From: Blastomyces gilchristii SLH14081
Taxonomy: Eukaryota > Ascomycota > Eurotiomycetes > Onygenales > Ajellomycetaceae
NCBI RefSeq assembly: GCF_000003855.2
Contig: NW_003101678.1
Coordinates: forward strand, 2,545,588 to 2,566,100
Direction of reading: 5' to 3'
DNA: 20,513 nucleotides
In this document: positions 9,640 to 17,973 of the stretch, piece after piece
Numbering within the stretch: the stretch's first letter is position 1
How the letters are laid out: each line of letters starts with the position of its first letter
Notes under the pieces: model-generated
Database searches by the model: none
Told to the model about the DNA's origin: nothing
What the model saw: only the letters and a program-made list of their open reading frames with translations
Made by a program: the position numbers and the translations under genes

Positions 9640-10900
9640 GAATCTACACTGAATAAATTATGATATATAATAGTTTAAACTGATGAACTTCTCTAAGCAC
9701 TCACTGAAGTAGTATGTTAAGAAGCATTCTGATTTCTCTCAGAACTATGTATAAGAACTGATATCTCAGAATATTCAATTGATGGTAATAATGCTCTATG
9801 ATTTCATGAATAACACTGAGTCTCTCACTCTGAATTCTTACACACTCAGATAATGCAAGAGGTGCATGATTTGTATATAACTGATTATTCAGACTGTGAA
9901 CAACTGTATAGAATGATCTTCTGAGAGTTCTACTGATCTGAGATATTAAACAGTATCAGATGCTTTATCTGAAACTACAACTACTATTCTTTCATTATCT
10001 TATAAAAGAACTGTAGAAAAGATTTACTGAAACTGCTTAATATCTCTAATAGAATCTGATAAGATATAGTAATTAACTTTGCTGTTAATCTATCTAAGAG
10101 TAAGAATTATAAGAATATTCTGATTATTATTAATCAATTAAGTAAAGATATAATATTGAAATCTTGTAATAAGATAAATACTGAACAAGTTACTGAAGTC
10201 TTCTTACAGAGTTCATTCTATTAAATGTATGAATTACTAAGGTCTATTATATTGAACTGAGATTATTAATTTATAAGTACTTTCTGAATAAGAATCTATT
10301 AAGTTCTTAAGATTATATATTATTTATCAACTGTCTATCACTCTGAGATTGATGATATATCAGAATGAATAATTCAGACTGTAAAGAACTATCTTTATAA
10401 GTTCTGTAATTATTTATAGAATGATTGATATAATCTTCTTCTATATACAGAGATTATTATCAATGATTAAGATGCTATTTTAACAGATAAAAGTCTGTTC
10501 TTTCTTATATATGATTATTACATGAAGATGTTAAATCTTCTAGAGACTACACAGTTCACACTGAATCTTTACAGTCTGATTCAGATTATTAATAATATAG
10601 TAATAAAGCTTCAAGATATCTGCAACTGAGCAGAAGCCTTCATAGCAAGTACTAAACAATATTAAGAAGATTAAGTTAATATTTAATGAGATTCTGCAGA
10701 GCAGTATAAAATAGAAGATCTTGTGTGATTAAATCTTAAGAATATATAAATTACATGTTCATCTCATACATTGAATTATTATCATGTGAAATACACAGTA
10801 ACAGACATTCTGAACAGTTATAACTACTATCTTAATACTTTATCAGAGATTTATAATATATTTTTTACAAGCTTACTCTACTGTACTGTTACTGACTCAT
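9640..10900 (+). pseudogene. G pol: integrase
   Basis: Seen: a degraded H2C2 region near 9780-10020, then the core. The first Asp is AAC at 10075-10077 in VINFAVNLSKSK (expected I-D-F). The second is AAC at 10255-10257, where SDRDxQFTS is expected. The Glu is intact as GAA at 10363-10365 in the YHxExDxxSE block. Both Asp-to-Asn changes are G to A. Farther on are DWYNLL near 10423-10440 and DLVWLNLKN with a TGA for Trp near 10710-10745 (GD-VWL-L-N block). Known: integrase makes the 5-bp staggered cut, which fits the GTGTG duplication. This copy lacks two of three catalytic acids. Confidence 0.83.
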
Positions 10901-10929
10901 TCTCTTCTTAACTGACTTCTAACTGACAG

Positions 10930-11115
10930 CTGTCAGAGATTGTAGAAGAAGATAACAAACTTGAATAAGAGATTAAGAATATTCTTGATAAGAGACTTCA
11001 CAGCTACAGCTGATAATATCTTGTAAAATAAGTCAGATATAATTATCTGACCTGAACTCTGAGTTCTGCATTGTCTGAAATCACAGCTCTTGACTGATAA
11101 GAGCTATTCACAATC
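10930..11115 (+). pseudogene. G pol: C-terminal chromodomain
   Basis: Seen: EEDNKLE, stop, EIKNILDKRLHSYS, stop, YLVK, stop, VRYN, stop, LT, stop, TLSSALSE. This fits the chromodomain order (E)WEVEEILDxRxx-xYLVKWxGYxxxTWEPxxxL, with stops at each position where Trp or Gln is expected. It is in phase with RT and integrase and ends just before the polypurine tract, as in other chromoviruses. The domain binds modified histone tails and biases where the element inserts. It is clearer than the chromodomain of Z. Confidence 0.8.
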
Positions 11116-11129
11116 AGAGAAAGAGAAAG
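11116..11129 (+). other. G polypurine tract
   Basis: AGAGAAAGAGAAAG, 14 purines ending 4 nt before the 3' LTR at 11134. This is the expected primer site for plus-strand synthesis. Confidence 0.7.
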
Positions 11130-11133
11130 CTAA

Positions 11134-11426
11134 TGTGACAGACTGCATCTGATTAATCATATAGACTATTCTGTTACATACTTCACAGATTTCTATCACT
11201 CTGATTCTCAGTTGCTGATTCTCAGTTAAAAATCTACAGAATTTCTATTCTTCTGTCTCAGAGCTTCATCATGTATATCAGTATATGTTATCACACATGT
11301 GCATAAATATTCACTCTGATCACTAATTTCTGCACTTTCTCTTTTCTTTCCTTCTTTAATGTTTTTCATTTTGTTATATAAGACCTATAAACATCATACC
11401 GATCTATTCAGTGTAGACTTCTTACA
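11134..11426 (+). repeat. G 3' LTR (293 bp)
   Basis: Same length as the 5' LTR. It starts TGTGACAGACTGCATC and ends CTTCTTACA. Where the 5' LTR has CCGCTCCGATTCTCGG this copy has TCACTCTGATTCTCAG, with only C-to-T and G-to-A changes on both strands. It is followed by the GTGTG duplication and the inner piece of the C LTR. Confidence 0.92.
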
Positions 11427-11431
11427 GTGTG

Positions 11432-11509
11432 TAATCTATCTACGCGAGTTACACTAAATGAATAGGTTGGGGTGGCACGTGACTAGAGTAGGTGTAGTAA
11501 TCACCAACA
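11432..11509 (-). repeat. C 3' LTR, inner piece (78 bp), hardly mutated
   Basis: Reads + strand TAATCTATCTACGCGAG to TAATCACCAACA. On the sense (minus) strand this is the LTR start TGTTGGTGATTACT. It keeps GG, CC and CG dinucleotides that the 5' LTR (16531-16608) has lost: GGTTGGGG against GATTGAGG, CACGTG against CACATG, and ATCACCAACA against ATTATTAACA. All differences run C:G to T:A in the 5' copy. Confidence 0.9.
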
Positions 11510-11711
11510 CTCTCCCTTGCTACGCTGTGATCTATAAGCCGCCACCCAGGGCCTTCTTCATCCTCAAATCTTTCAAAAATGCAATAATAATTAATTACAT
11601 TAATCAGACCCTGATTTTCTTATTAGAAAAGGCGTCTGTACAGCAATAACTGTAAAATTCAAGAAATACATGTAAAATTCATTGATCTGCTGTATTATTA
11701 TTATTATTCAA
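11510..11711 (-). other. C polypurine tract (11510-11518) and 3' untranslated region
   Basis: On the minus strand AAGGGAGAG directly precedes the LTR start TGTTGG, the standard Copia layout for the plus-strand primer. The next part, to about 11640, is the least mutated stretch in the window. It holds GCCGCCACCCAGGGCC near 11539-11554 and ACGCTG and GGCGTC nearby. The roughly 60 bases before the pol stop are a simple ATT-rich run. A short + strand open frame over 11458-11649 is only a shadow across the LTR and this UTR. Confidence 0.8.
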
Positions 11712-12170
11712 TCATTCCTTCTTCTCAATTTCCTGAATGTCAATTCTTTTGATAAAATCTTCAAATGCAGGCTTCATCAGTGACTTGATGAGACTGTCAG
11801 CTATGTTCACTGTAGAATCAACATGTTTCATCATGATTTTCTTTTTTTCAATCAAATTGCAGAAAATATGATATCTGATCTTAATATGATATAATCTTCA
11901 CATTAAGAATTCTCTCTTTGCTAGATCAATTGCTCCCTTATTATTAACTTATAGATGTGAGCATATTTTTGCTTTTTCATCATTCATTAATTCAGCATCA
12001 TATAATATATCATTTAATCAGATTATCTCACAAGCTGTCTCACTAGCTGCAATATACTCAGCTTCTGTAGTTGATTTGATAATAGATATCTGTCTCTGTG
12101 ACTGCTATGAGATTGGTGACCTGTTAATCAATATAACATAGTCAGTAGTCAATTTGTATTGAGAATTCAC
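11712..12170 (-). pseudogene. C pol: RNase H domain
   Basis: Seen on the minus strand: PIS, stop, QSQRQISIIKSTTEAEYIA near 12125-12060. This is the Copia RNase H hallmark (W-S-KQ--V--STTEAEY-A), with a stop at the Trp. It continues ASETACEII near 12060-12030, VNNKGAIDLAKREFLM near 11955-11905, a degraded HI-I-YH block near 11885-11865 and ADSLIKSLMKPAFEDFI near 11800-11750 (AD-LTK-L----F). The conserved catalytic Glu of TEAEY is intact. The stop at 11714-11712 ends the polyprotein. Confidence 0.85.
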
Positions 12171-12249
12171 TTCTGCTCAGTCTGAATTGCAGTATATCAC
12201 AGAACTCAGATCATCTTCTATCTTCTTCTTATATAATATATCATGATTC

Positions 12250-13110
12250 TTTGTCTTCTTGATATAATGTAGAACATGCTTCAACACTGCTTCACATGCC
12301 TTGTGTGAACACAAGTTAAAACATGAGAGATAGTTAACTGTAAACACCAGATCTGATCAGCTGCTTGAGATGAAATATTATAATAATCTTAATTCTTGAC
12401 AATATCTTATAGCTGTAAAGTCATCATTCAATTCCTCTCTCTCATCAGGTGAGAATTTCAGTCATATATCAGTTATTATCAGAGTGTCAGCTGAATTTAT
12501 CTTATTCTTGCTGAAATCTTCAAGAATCTTCTCAATATAACAGCTCTGTGTAATCACTAGATCACTATTTCTCTGATATTTAATCTTCATTCTAAGATAT
12601 AACTTGATCTCTTCAACATTCTTTATCTTAAATCTCTTTACAATCTCTCTTAATACTCAGTTTAATTGCTGTTCTTGAGATTCTGTTATCTGATAATCAT
12701 CAATATGCAATGTCAGATAGATCTTGTGAACAGAGTGATATAGAAATCTGTCATTATAAGATGATATCTTAAATCTTCATATAGTCAGATACTCTGTTAT
12801 GAGAAAATACTATACTCTTACAGCTTGCTTCATTTCATATAGACTCTGGCAGAGTAATCTTATCAAGTCTTCTCTGTTATACTTAACATCTGTGAACAGT
12901 TATATATAGATCATCTCATTCTGAGGTAATATATCATTTAAAAATGCAGATACATAGTCAATCAATTTAATCTTTCATTCTTTAACAGTTGATATAGTGA
13001 ATAGACTATGTGATGTAGGCTCTGATATCACTGTAGCATACAATCTCATATAATGAATACTCTGCTATTGTAAGAACTCTCTAATCACTCAGCAAGCTTT
13101 AAAGTGCATG
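12250..13110 (-). pseudogene. C pol: reverse transcriptase
   Basis: Seen on the minus strand: YATVISEPTSHSLFTI near 13040-12990, KIKLIDYVSAFLNDILP near 12970-12920 (block Q-DV--AFL-G-L), EMIYI then a degraded P-G block near 12905, SLYEMKQAVRV near 12850-12815 (GLKQA-R-W block), and the active site LTLHIDDYQIT near 12715-12685 (usual LYVDD-LI). Both Asp codons are intact at 12701-12696. IKLYLRMKI follows near 12610-12585 (FLG--I block). In contrast to G and Z, the two catalytic acids survived while Trp codons did not. Confidence 0.85.
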
Positions 13111-13559
13111 ATATCTCTCTTATTATTGAATTTCTAATTATATATTCATTTGTCTGTAAGAATATTCATTTCCAGAGTCTTCTCAATAATAATATATATC
13201 TTCTTCTATTTAAATATCTTAATCTTCTTTTTCATTGTCTTATATCAATAGTTTTAGTCTGAGCTTCTCTTAACTTTCATCAGTGTAGTTGATCAGTCTG
13301 TCAGAACACTTAGAACAGAATCATTCTTATTAATAGAGTCTTCAGACTCTTTATTCATGATAAGCTGTGTCTTATTATCTAGAAGATAGATTGAATTAAT
13401 TACACTCTCTAAGTTCTCATTGATAATCATCTTCAAAACATCTGATTTATTCTTTATAAGTCTTTTCAGAAGACAGTGTTGCTATCTCTCTCTGATATTC
13501 AGAATGTTCAATTTATTAGACAATTCATTGAATTTCCTCATTATATTTACAGGTGTATT

Positions 13560-14465
13560 TGAACTCATGTCAAGAGCTTCATTAAATATAATATCTTATA
13601 CAATCTCAAGACAACATGCAACAGAATTCCACACATGATATTGATGTAATTCTTAGTATTCAATCAGCTGTTATTTCTTATTATCAGTTCTATTCATGAG
13701 CTTATTCAACACTTTCAAATTCTTCTTGTAAACCTTGCACTCTCATCTCTGTATTCAATGAATAGAAGATTGCATCTCAGTTCATGCTTTAAAAGATGTA
13801 AGTGATGTTTCTTTCTTACATTCAAATATCTTCATTGATATTGAGAATGTATTAATTATCATGATTATGACTTGTATTGCTTCATCTCAAAGTTCTCTTT
13901 CTAATTCACTATTAAATAGTAGGCTTTGTGTCTTTTCTGTAACTATTCAATTCATGTATTCTGCTGAGTCATTTGATTGTGATGTATCAGATGTTGTTAT
14001 TTCATACATTATTTCTTTACTCTGACAGTAGGTCTTAAGTTCTTGACTTTTGAACTCTTCTTCATCATCTCAGTGTAGGATTTCAACTCAATATTATGTA
14101 GTTGTCTTAATACTTATAATGAAGTTCATTAATCTTACAGTGAATTCTTTCTTTCTTATTATAAGAATTACTCATCTATAACAGATTATATCATTCATTA
14201 TACTCAATTAGTAGCTTGCACTTTCTCTAGTGAAGATGTCATTCCTGTCAAAAAGTGTTTTTCCATCCTCTGTCAGATCAATGAAGAATCTCATTACTGA
14301 CTTAACAGCTTATATTATAGATGTGAAGATTGAACATGTTATTTTTATCTGAACACAGACTTTGCAGAATGATAAAGCTCATTGATCAATAATTCTCATT
14401 TCTAGATATGAATCTGTCATTATTTTTGCAATATCTGTAAGATTTAAATATTCTAGCTTTTGATA
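13560..14465 (-). pseudogene. C pol: integrase
   Basis: Seen on the minus strand: a degraded H2C2 zinc-binding part near 14420-14340, then the core. MRFFIDLTEDG has the first catalytic Asp at 14279-14277. RESASY then an IMNDIICYR block follow near 14225-14155. LH, stop, DDEEEF near 14078-14052 fits the second Asp (usual LR-D-G-EF, with both Gly now Glu by G to A). The SAEYMN block near 13970-13953 holds the Glu (usual NG-AER-NR). Farther on is LFNSELERE near 13920-13893. It lies upstream of RT, which makes the element Copia rather than Gypsy. Confidence 0.8.
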
Positions 14466-14619
14466 TCATTGTATCATTGTAAGTTCTATAATCTTTATAT
14501 TATTTCTGTCAGATAGTATCAATATTATGTCATCTTTTGCCTGTAATGTGTTCACAGGTTCAGAATCATTATTAAGTATAGTAAACTGAATCAAGTCTCT
14601 GTATATAATCAGTCTTTTC

Positions 14620-15107
14620 ATCTCATAGATATTATTCTCATTTAATCTTACTGTAAATGAGAATATGCAGTCAGAAGACATAATTAACATAGTATAATTA
14701 TTCTCATATATTAACTGCTTATAGATATAACTCTGACATACAAGCTTATTCATACTCATAAGATTCACTTCTAACTTCAGAATATAGCAGATATCATTTA
14801 ACAGCATATTTATTTCTTTCACTGAAATCTTTGTATCTTCTATAACTGTAGTGAGAGCTACTGTTTCATCTGTCATTTTCAACATTACTTTCATCTTCTG
14901 AGGTTTTGTCATAATAAGATCTCTGTGAGGTGTGACATGAGTACTCAATTCAGAGTCTAGAATCCAGGTATCTTTTTCTATCTGATCACTTATATAGACC
15001 TTTTCTTTGATACAGAATACTTGCTTTATAATACTGTGAACAGAAGCAGCATCTGTATTCTCTGCATTCTTATCTTTATTCTTGTTTCTATTGATATTGA
15101 AATTCAA
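14620..15107 (-). pseudogene. C pol: aspartic protease region
   Basis: Seen: an open minus-strand stretch (14466-15107) contains TWILDSELSTHVTP at about 14971-14929. The Copia protease motif is WILDSGASxHxxx, so the catalytic Asp and Ser are intact but Gly is Glu (GGA to GAA), which should kill the enzyme. Hydrophobic repeats typical of the fold follow (VMLKMTDETVALT, then INMLLNDICYILKLEVNLMS near 14815-14755, the usual L-NVLYVP-L--NLLS block). An intact Trp codon (TGG) survives before ILDS. Confidence 0.85.
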
Positions 15108-15137
15108 ATTTGAAGAATGTTTCTCAGAGTATTTCTT

Positions 15138-16352
15138 TCAACAGTCAGTCTGAATATGATTAATCTTTTGACAATGATAGCAGGTTCTCATGTCATTACT
15201 TCTATATTCAGGTTTGAATTCAGTGTTCTTGTTCTTGTTATTATCTTTCTTCTTGTTCTTGTCTTTCTTATTCTTATCTTGCATGTTGTTGATAGAATTT
15301 CTAGATACATCAGTATTTACTTCATTTGCAGCAGAGAGCTGTAAAAGAATATCACAGTACAGACTCATAAAATCATTCTCTAAGAGTTGAGTATTATCTT
15401 TATCGATTTGATTCATTCAATTTCTTATGAATAAGGCTCAACCTCTGTTGACTTCTGTAAGCAGTCTGTTAAAAAACATAATATTCAGAATCTCATATTC
15501 TAGACAGATATAATCAGTTCTTATAACAATCAGACATTCAATGAAAGCATAATCTGAGCCTTTTAACTTAGTAGTCATGCTAATCAGCTTCTTAAACAGA
15601 TAGATTCTACAGATAGCAGATCTCTCAGAAAAGTTGTTCTCTATAATAGTTCATAGAGTATAAGCAGATAACTTGAATTTCTTAAGTATAGTGAAATGAG
15701 CCTTGATCTTTAGAACAATTACAGATCACATATAATTGTATAATCAAAGATTGTGTTCTTTTCAGAAATGTTGTATATTCATGATAACATTCTCATTAAA
15801 ATTATTATCTTCAAGAATATCATCAGTTTCAGACTGCTCTGCAGTCAAAAGAATTTTCTCTCTTCACATTGAGTAGTTAATGAATTCAGTGAGAACTATT
15901 AATCTTTTGATAAGTCTTACTTAACTTCTGAATTCTTCAAGAACTTTTATTATAATAGATGTCTTCTCTTTTCATTGAAGATATTCTGTCAGATCTGCTC
16001 TTATCTCATTATCTGCAGAGTCACCTCTACTGATCTTCATTCACTCAATCTCATACTGAAGTCTTGCAATTTCTAGTCTTATACAAGTCTTCTCACTCAC
16101 TGAGCTATTGTTATTTCAGTCACTTGAGTTCTTTGCATTATCTGACATCTCACTGATATCTTCAATCAGATCTTTATATTTATTATTGAACTTATCAGAC
16201 TGTTCTTTCACAATTATGTCATTCATCTCATAAGTCTCTGAGGCAGCCACTTTTCAGTTCATTGCAGACATTGACAAGCTCACACTCAATTCTTCTTATA
16301 CTTCAGATATTTGTGAATTTCTTCTTCTATACATTGATATGTAATTCTTCAT
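15138..16352 (-). pseudogene. C gag with CCHC zinc knuckle
   Basis: Seen: the ATG at 16352-16350 starts MKNYISMYRRRNSQIS, in phase with the open stretch 15416-15138. Its end carries a Lys/Asn/Asp-rich basic run near 15285-15205 and an intact zinc knuckle, CYHCQKINHIQTDC (CX2CX4HX4C), at 15182-15141. The TGA at 15140-15138 right after it is in phase with the protease frame, so it is a mutated sense codon and not the gag end. Inference: one gag-pol ORF, as usual in Copia. The N-terminal half, about 16340-15450, is recognisable only by phase. Confidence 0.78.
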
Positions 16353-16483
16353 TAAGTCAGACTTTCCACCTGATCTCAGATTTATTATGAGTTCAATTAA
16401 TTAATAAGTTATCTAGACACACTTGTAATGATGCATGAAGATGTCAATTTAACACATTATTATGATTATTTATTGCCTGCAAA

Positions 16484-16496
16484 GAGCTTTATAATC
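16484..16496 (-). other. C putative primer-binding site, possibly half-tRNA type
   Basis: Directly inside the 5' LTR the minus strand reads GATTATAAAGCTC. Copia and Ty5 prime from the anticodon region of an initiator tRNA-Met fragment, with sites of the GGTTATGAGCCC type. Allowing G-to-A and C-to-T changes plus one extra A, this site fits. It does not look like a 3'-CCA (TGG-start) site. Because of the extra base and the mutations this remains tentative. Confidence 0.4.
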
Positions 16497-16608
16497 TCTT
16501 GAAGAATAATGTTATTGTGTTGTATATGTGTAATCTATCTACGCGAGTTACACTAAATGAATAGATTGAGGTGGCACATGACTAGAGTAGATGTAGTAAT
16601 TATTAACA
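16497..16608 (-). repeat. C 5' LTR (112 bp)
   Basis: Matches the rejoined 3' LTR (5781-5814 plus 11432-11509) over its full 112 bp, with mostly transition differences. It is bounded outside by GTTAG (16609-16613). The sense strand starts TGTT and ends AAGA. It is short for an LTR and is the more heavily mutated of the two copies. Confidence 0.9.
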
Positions 16609-16802
16609 GTTAGCAGCTCTTGACTACATATAACTATATAGACTGATGTTCATGAATACTATTTATAACTCAGCTTGAATGCTATTATATATTTAATCTC
16701 TACATTTTATCTTTCTACTGTGAATACTTCTAGTAGTTAATAGTACATATCACGCCAAGCTGTAAACACCTGAATAATCGCCTGCAAATACTTATTCTTA
16801 CA
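16609..16802 (+). repeat. Z 3' LTR, right piece (16614-16802) after the C target duplication
   Basis: GTTAG (16609-16613) repeats 5776-5780. From CAGCTCTTGAC to TTATTCTTACA it aligns with 18735-18922 of the intact Z2 LTR, with one 1-bp indel and transitions. It ends TTCTTACA, the inverse of the LTR start TGTAAGAA. It holds AGCTTGAA at 16672-16679 and retains ACGCC and TCGCC near 16752-16782. Confidence 0.87.
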
Positions 16803-17374
16803 AGAATCTTAATGTTAAAGTCAGAGATAAATGTTGTAAGAGAAGTATTTCTCTGTTAAGTACTCTGTAATTAATTTAATACTTTCTACTGCATAGCAGT
16901 GTCTCTGAACAGAACATCAAAATATCTGATAATATTGTCAGATATATATAACACTGATTCACATGCTTTTATTCATGAATGAAATTTCTGTTTTATGCAA
17001 TCTTTTAATCAGCTGTTGATATATTAATCTTGATTAATTAACAGACTGATAACATCTTCATCTACACTTAGTTTCATAAGTATTTTCAATCTTCATGATG
17101 AATAGAGAGTGAGATCAGAAGTATTAAAATATATAACAATATCTAGATGTTTCTTCAATACTTATATTATATTTATATTTAATTCAGTTAATATTGAAAT
17201 TATCTGTGCAGAGGTTTCTAGTTGAAATAATTATTGAATTTCCTTATATTAATATTGTTGAGTTATATGCATATCAGCCATCTATTACTGTTGTAATTTC
17301 AACATTGCTCAAAGTCATTGTAGTACTGTGTTTATATTTATATTTAAGAATTTCTTCATGTTATCAGTAGACAT
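16803..17374 (-). pseudogene. G' gag, 5' part only
   Basis: The ATG at 17374-17372 (minus, ATGTCTACTGATAAC) corresponds to the G gag start at 6388 (ATGTCTAATGATAAT). About 190 codons remain before the cut at 16803. The clearest match is 17080-17125 and 16855-17000 against the reverse complement of about 6610-6915 of G. Stops and small indels abound, and the part with the zinc knuckle is missing. It is non-functional and useful mainly as a second copy for reconstructing mutation direction. Confidence 0.7.
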
Positions 17375-17476
17375 ATCATTCATCAGATATACAATAACTG
17401 TGAAATCAGAAGAAGTGTAATTGTATAAATATCTTATATATCTAAGATGTTAGAACTCTCAGATCTTTCACTGATA

Positions 17477-17532
17477 TTCTCTTATAAGATTCTATTCTCT
17501 TTATGAGATCTTGTTCTCTTTATAAGATCTTG
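17477..17532 (-). repeat. Three-copy tandem repeat in the G' leader
   Basis: TTCTCTTATAAGATTCTA, TTCTCTTTATGAGATCTTG and TTCTCTTTATAAGATCTTG follow each other. The matching G leader (around 6260-6280, reverse complement) has one unit. It is a local expansion or contraction between family members. Confidence 0.65.
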
Positions 17533-17691
17533 TTACAGAGTCAGAATAACTGATGAGTAAGCTTCTATCTAGAAACTTAATATTCACTTAACTGATTGTT
17601 TATTTCTCTATTTCTTACATATTATTACATGTTCAAATATCTTCTCAATGAATAATCATTTCTAATGAGAAGATGAATAATGTTTTTCAAG

Positions 17692-17973
17692 TGTAAGAGG
17701 CCTACACTGAATAGATTAGTATGATATTTATAGGTCTTATAATACAAAAGTAAAAAACATTAGAGAAGGAAAAAAGAGAAAGTGCAGGAATCAGTAATTG
17801 AAGTGAGTATTTATACGTGTACACGGTGGAGCTTCAGAGCGGAAGAATAGAAATTTCATGGGTTTTTCAGCTGATAATCAGCGACCGAGAATCGGAGCTT
17901 CGGGGCGGAAGAATAGAAATCTATGAAGTGTAATTAAATAGTCTATATAATTAATCAGGCGCAGCCCGCCACA
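17692..17973 (-). repeat. G' 5' LTR (282 bp), CpG-retaining
   Basis: On the minus strand it begins TGTGGCGGGCTGCGCC and ends GGCCTCTTACA. It keeps more CpGs than either G LTR, clustered at 17816-17970 in the promoter-upstream part. It carries a 26-bp direct repeat in that part (17829-17854 and 17895-17920, GAGCTTC...GGAAGAATAGAAAT) that is single in G. A TATAAATA-type box is present (reverse of TATTTATA near 17808). The GG-rich LTR start suggests the ancestral state, which in G has become TGTGACAGG. Confidence 0.85.

Larger units (their letters stand above)
5815..11426 (+). mobile_element. Element G: complete Ty3/Gypsy chromovirus (Tf1/sushi-like)
   Basis: Seen: 5,612 bp with two 293-bp LTRs (5815-6107, 11134-11426), a GTGTG target duplication, a putative self-priming site at 6110-6120, gag from 6388, pol from 7542, and a polypurine tract at 11116-11129. 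The order gag-PR-RT-RNase H-IN-chromodomain is that of a chromovirus. Stops and lost catalytic residues show it is dead. A truncated relative, G', lies at 16803-17973. It is the youngest of the nested LTR elements here, since it sits inside the LTR of C, which sits inside Z. The two LTRs are unequally mutated: the 5' copy keeps many CpGs and the 3' copy has lost nearly all. Confidence 0.93.
11712..16352 (-). pseudogene. C gag-pol: single Copia polyprotein frame of 1,546 codons, nonsense-riddled
   Basis: Seen: an ATG at 16352-16350 lies 145 bp inside the 5' LTR edge. The zinc knuckle, protease, integrase first-Asp, RT active-site and final TGA (11714-11712) codons are all in phase with it. From ATG to stop is 4,641 nt, so 1,546 codons plus stop, with no net insertion or deletion. 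The frame is broken only by TGA, TAA and TAG codons where Trp, Gln or Arg is expected. The longest open parts are 15138-15416 and 14466-15107. A single gag-pol ORF of this length is normal for Copia. Regions between the named domains (13110-13560, for example) are in phase but too degraded to assign. Inference: inactivation was by substitution alone. Confidence 0.85.
5781..16608 (-). mobile_element. Element C: complete Ty1/Copia retrotransposon, minus strand, split by G
   Basis: Seen: flanked by GTTAG duplications. The 5' LTR is 16497-16608 and the 3' LTR is 5781-5814 plus 11432-11509 (34 + 78 = 112 bp, equal to the 5' LTR). Removing G and its extra 5 bp leaves 5,211 bp. On the minus strand the order is LTR, putative primer site, gag with zinc knuckle, protease, integrase, RT, RNase H, polypurine tract, LTR. 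IN before RT defines the Copia superfamily. The sense LTR begins TGTTGG, a common Copia start, but ends in AAGA rather than CA. The single gag-pol frame is broken only by nonsense changes. It inserted into the 3' LTR of Z and was later hit by G. Confidence 0.92.
1..16802 (+). mobile_element. Element Z: Ty3/Gypsy chromovirus, 5' end outside the window, carrying nested insertions
   Basis: Seen: decayed RT, RNase H, integrase and chromodomain lie in one + strand frame (codon starts at multiples of 3) over 1-3875. They are followed by an in-frame extension, a polypurine tract at 5697-5709 and a 3' LTR. That LTR is split into 5712-5780 and 16614-16802 by copia element C. The joined LTR is 258 bp, against 257 bp for a second copy at 18666-18922. 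The gene order RT-RNase H-IN-chromodomain is that of Ty3/Gypsy chromoviruses. Gag, protease and the 5' LTR would lie left of position 1. The right flank (16803 on) is a truncated minus-strand G-family element, so Z probably inserted into it. The predicted target duplication is AGAAT (16803-16807), and its partner lies outside the window. Many stops at Trp and Gln positions make it non-functional. Confidence 0.85.
16803..17973 (-). mobile_element. Element G': 5' end of an older G-family chromovirus
   Basis: Seen: the reverse complement aligns with G from its LTR start to about 6945 (LTR, primer site, leader, start of gag), with scattered indels. It stops exactly at the end of the Z LTR (16802). 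The 5' LTR is 17692-17973 and the putative primer site 17679-17689. The outer flank 17974 on is LINE sequence, so G' inserted there; its duplication partner is not visible. Inference: Z landed inside G' and the rest of G' lies beyond the left end of the window. A recombination or deletion joint is the alternative. Confidence 0.82.

Noticed and set aside
11458..11649. Plus-strand open frame of 63 codons with intact-looking GC-rich codons
   Set aside because: It spans the C LTR and 3' UTR in antisense. Openness reflects the lack of RIP here, not coding.
13420..13638. Plus-strand open frame of 72 codons
   Set aside because: It is antisense to the in-phase C gag-pol between integrase and RT.
15117..15390. 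Overlapping plus-strand frames rich in Leu, Phe and Ser, resembling membrane proteins
   Set aside because: They are antisense to the Lys/Asn-rich basic part of the C gag next to its zinc knuckle; Leu/Phe richness is the mirror of Lys/Asn codons.
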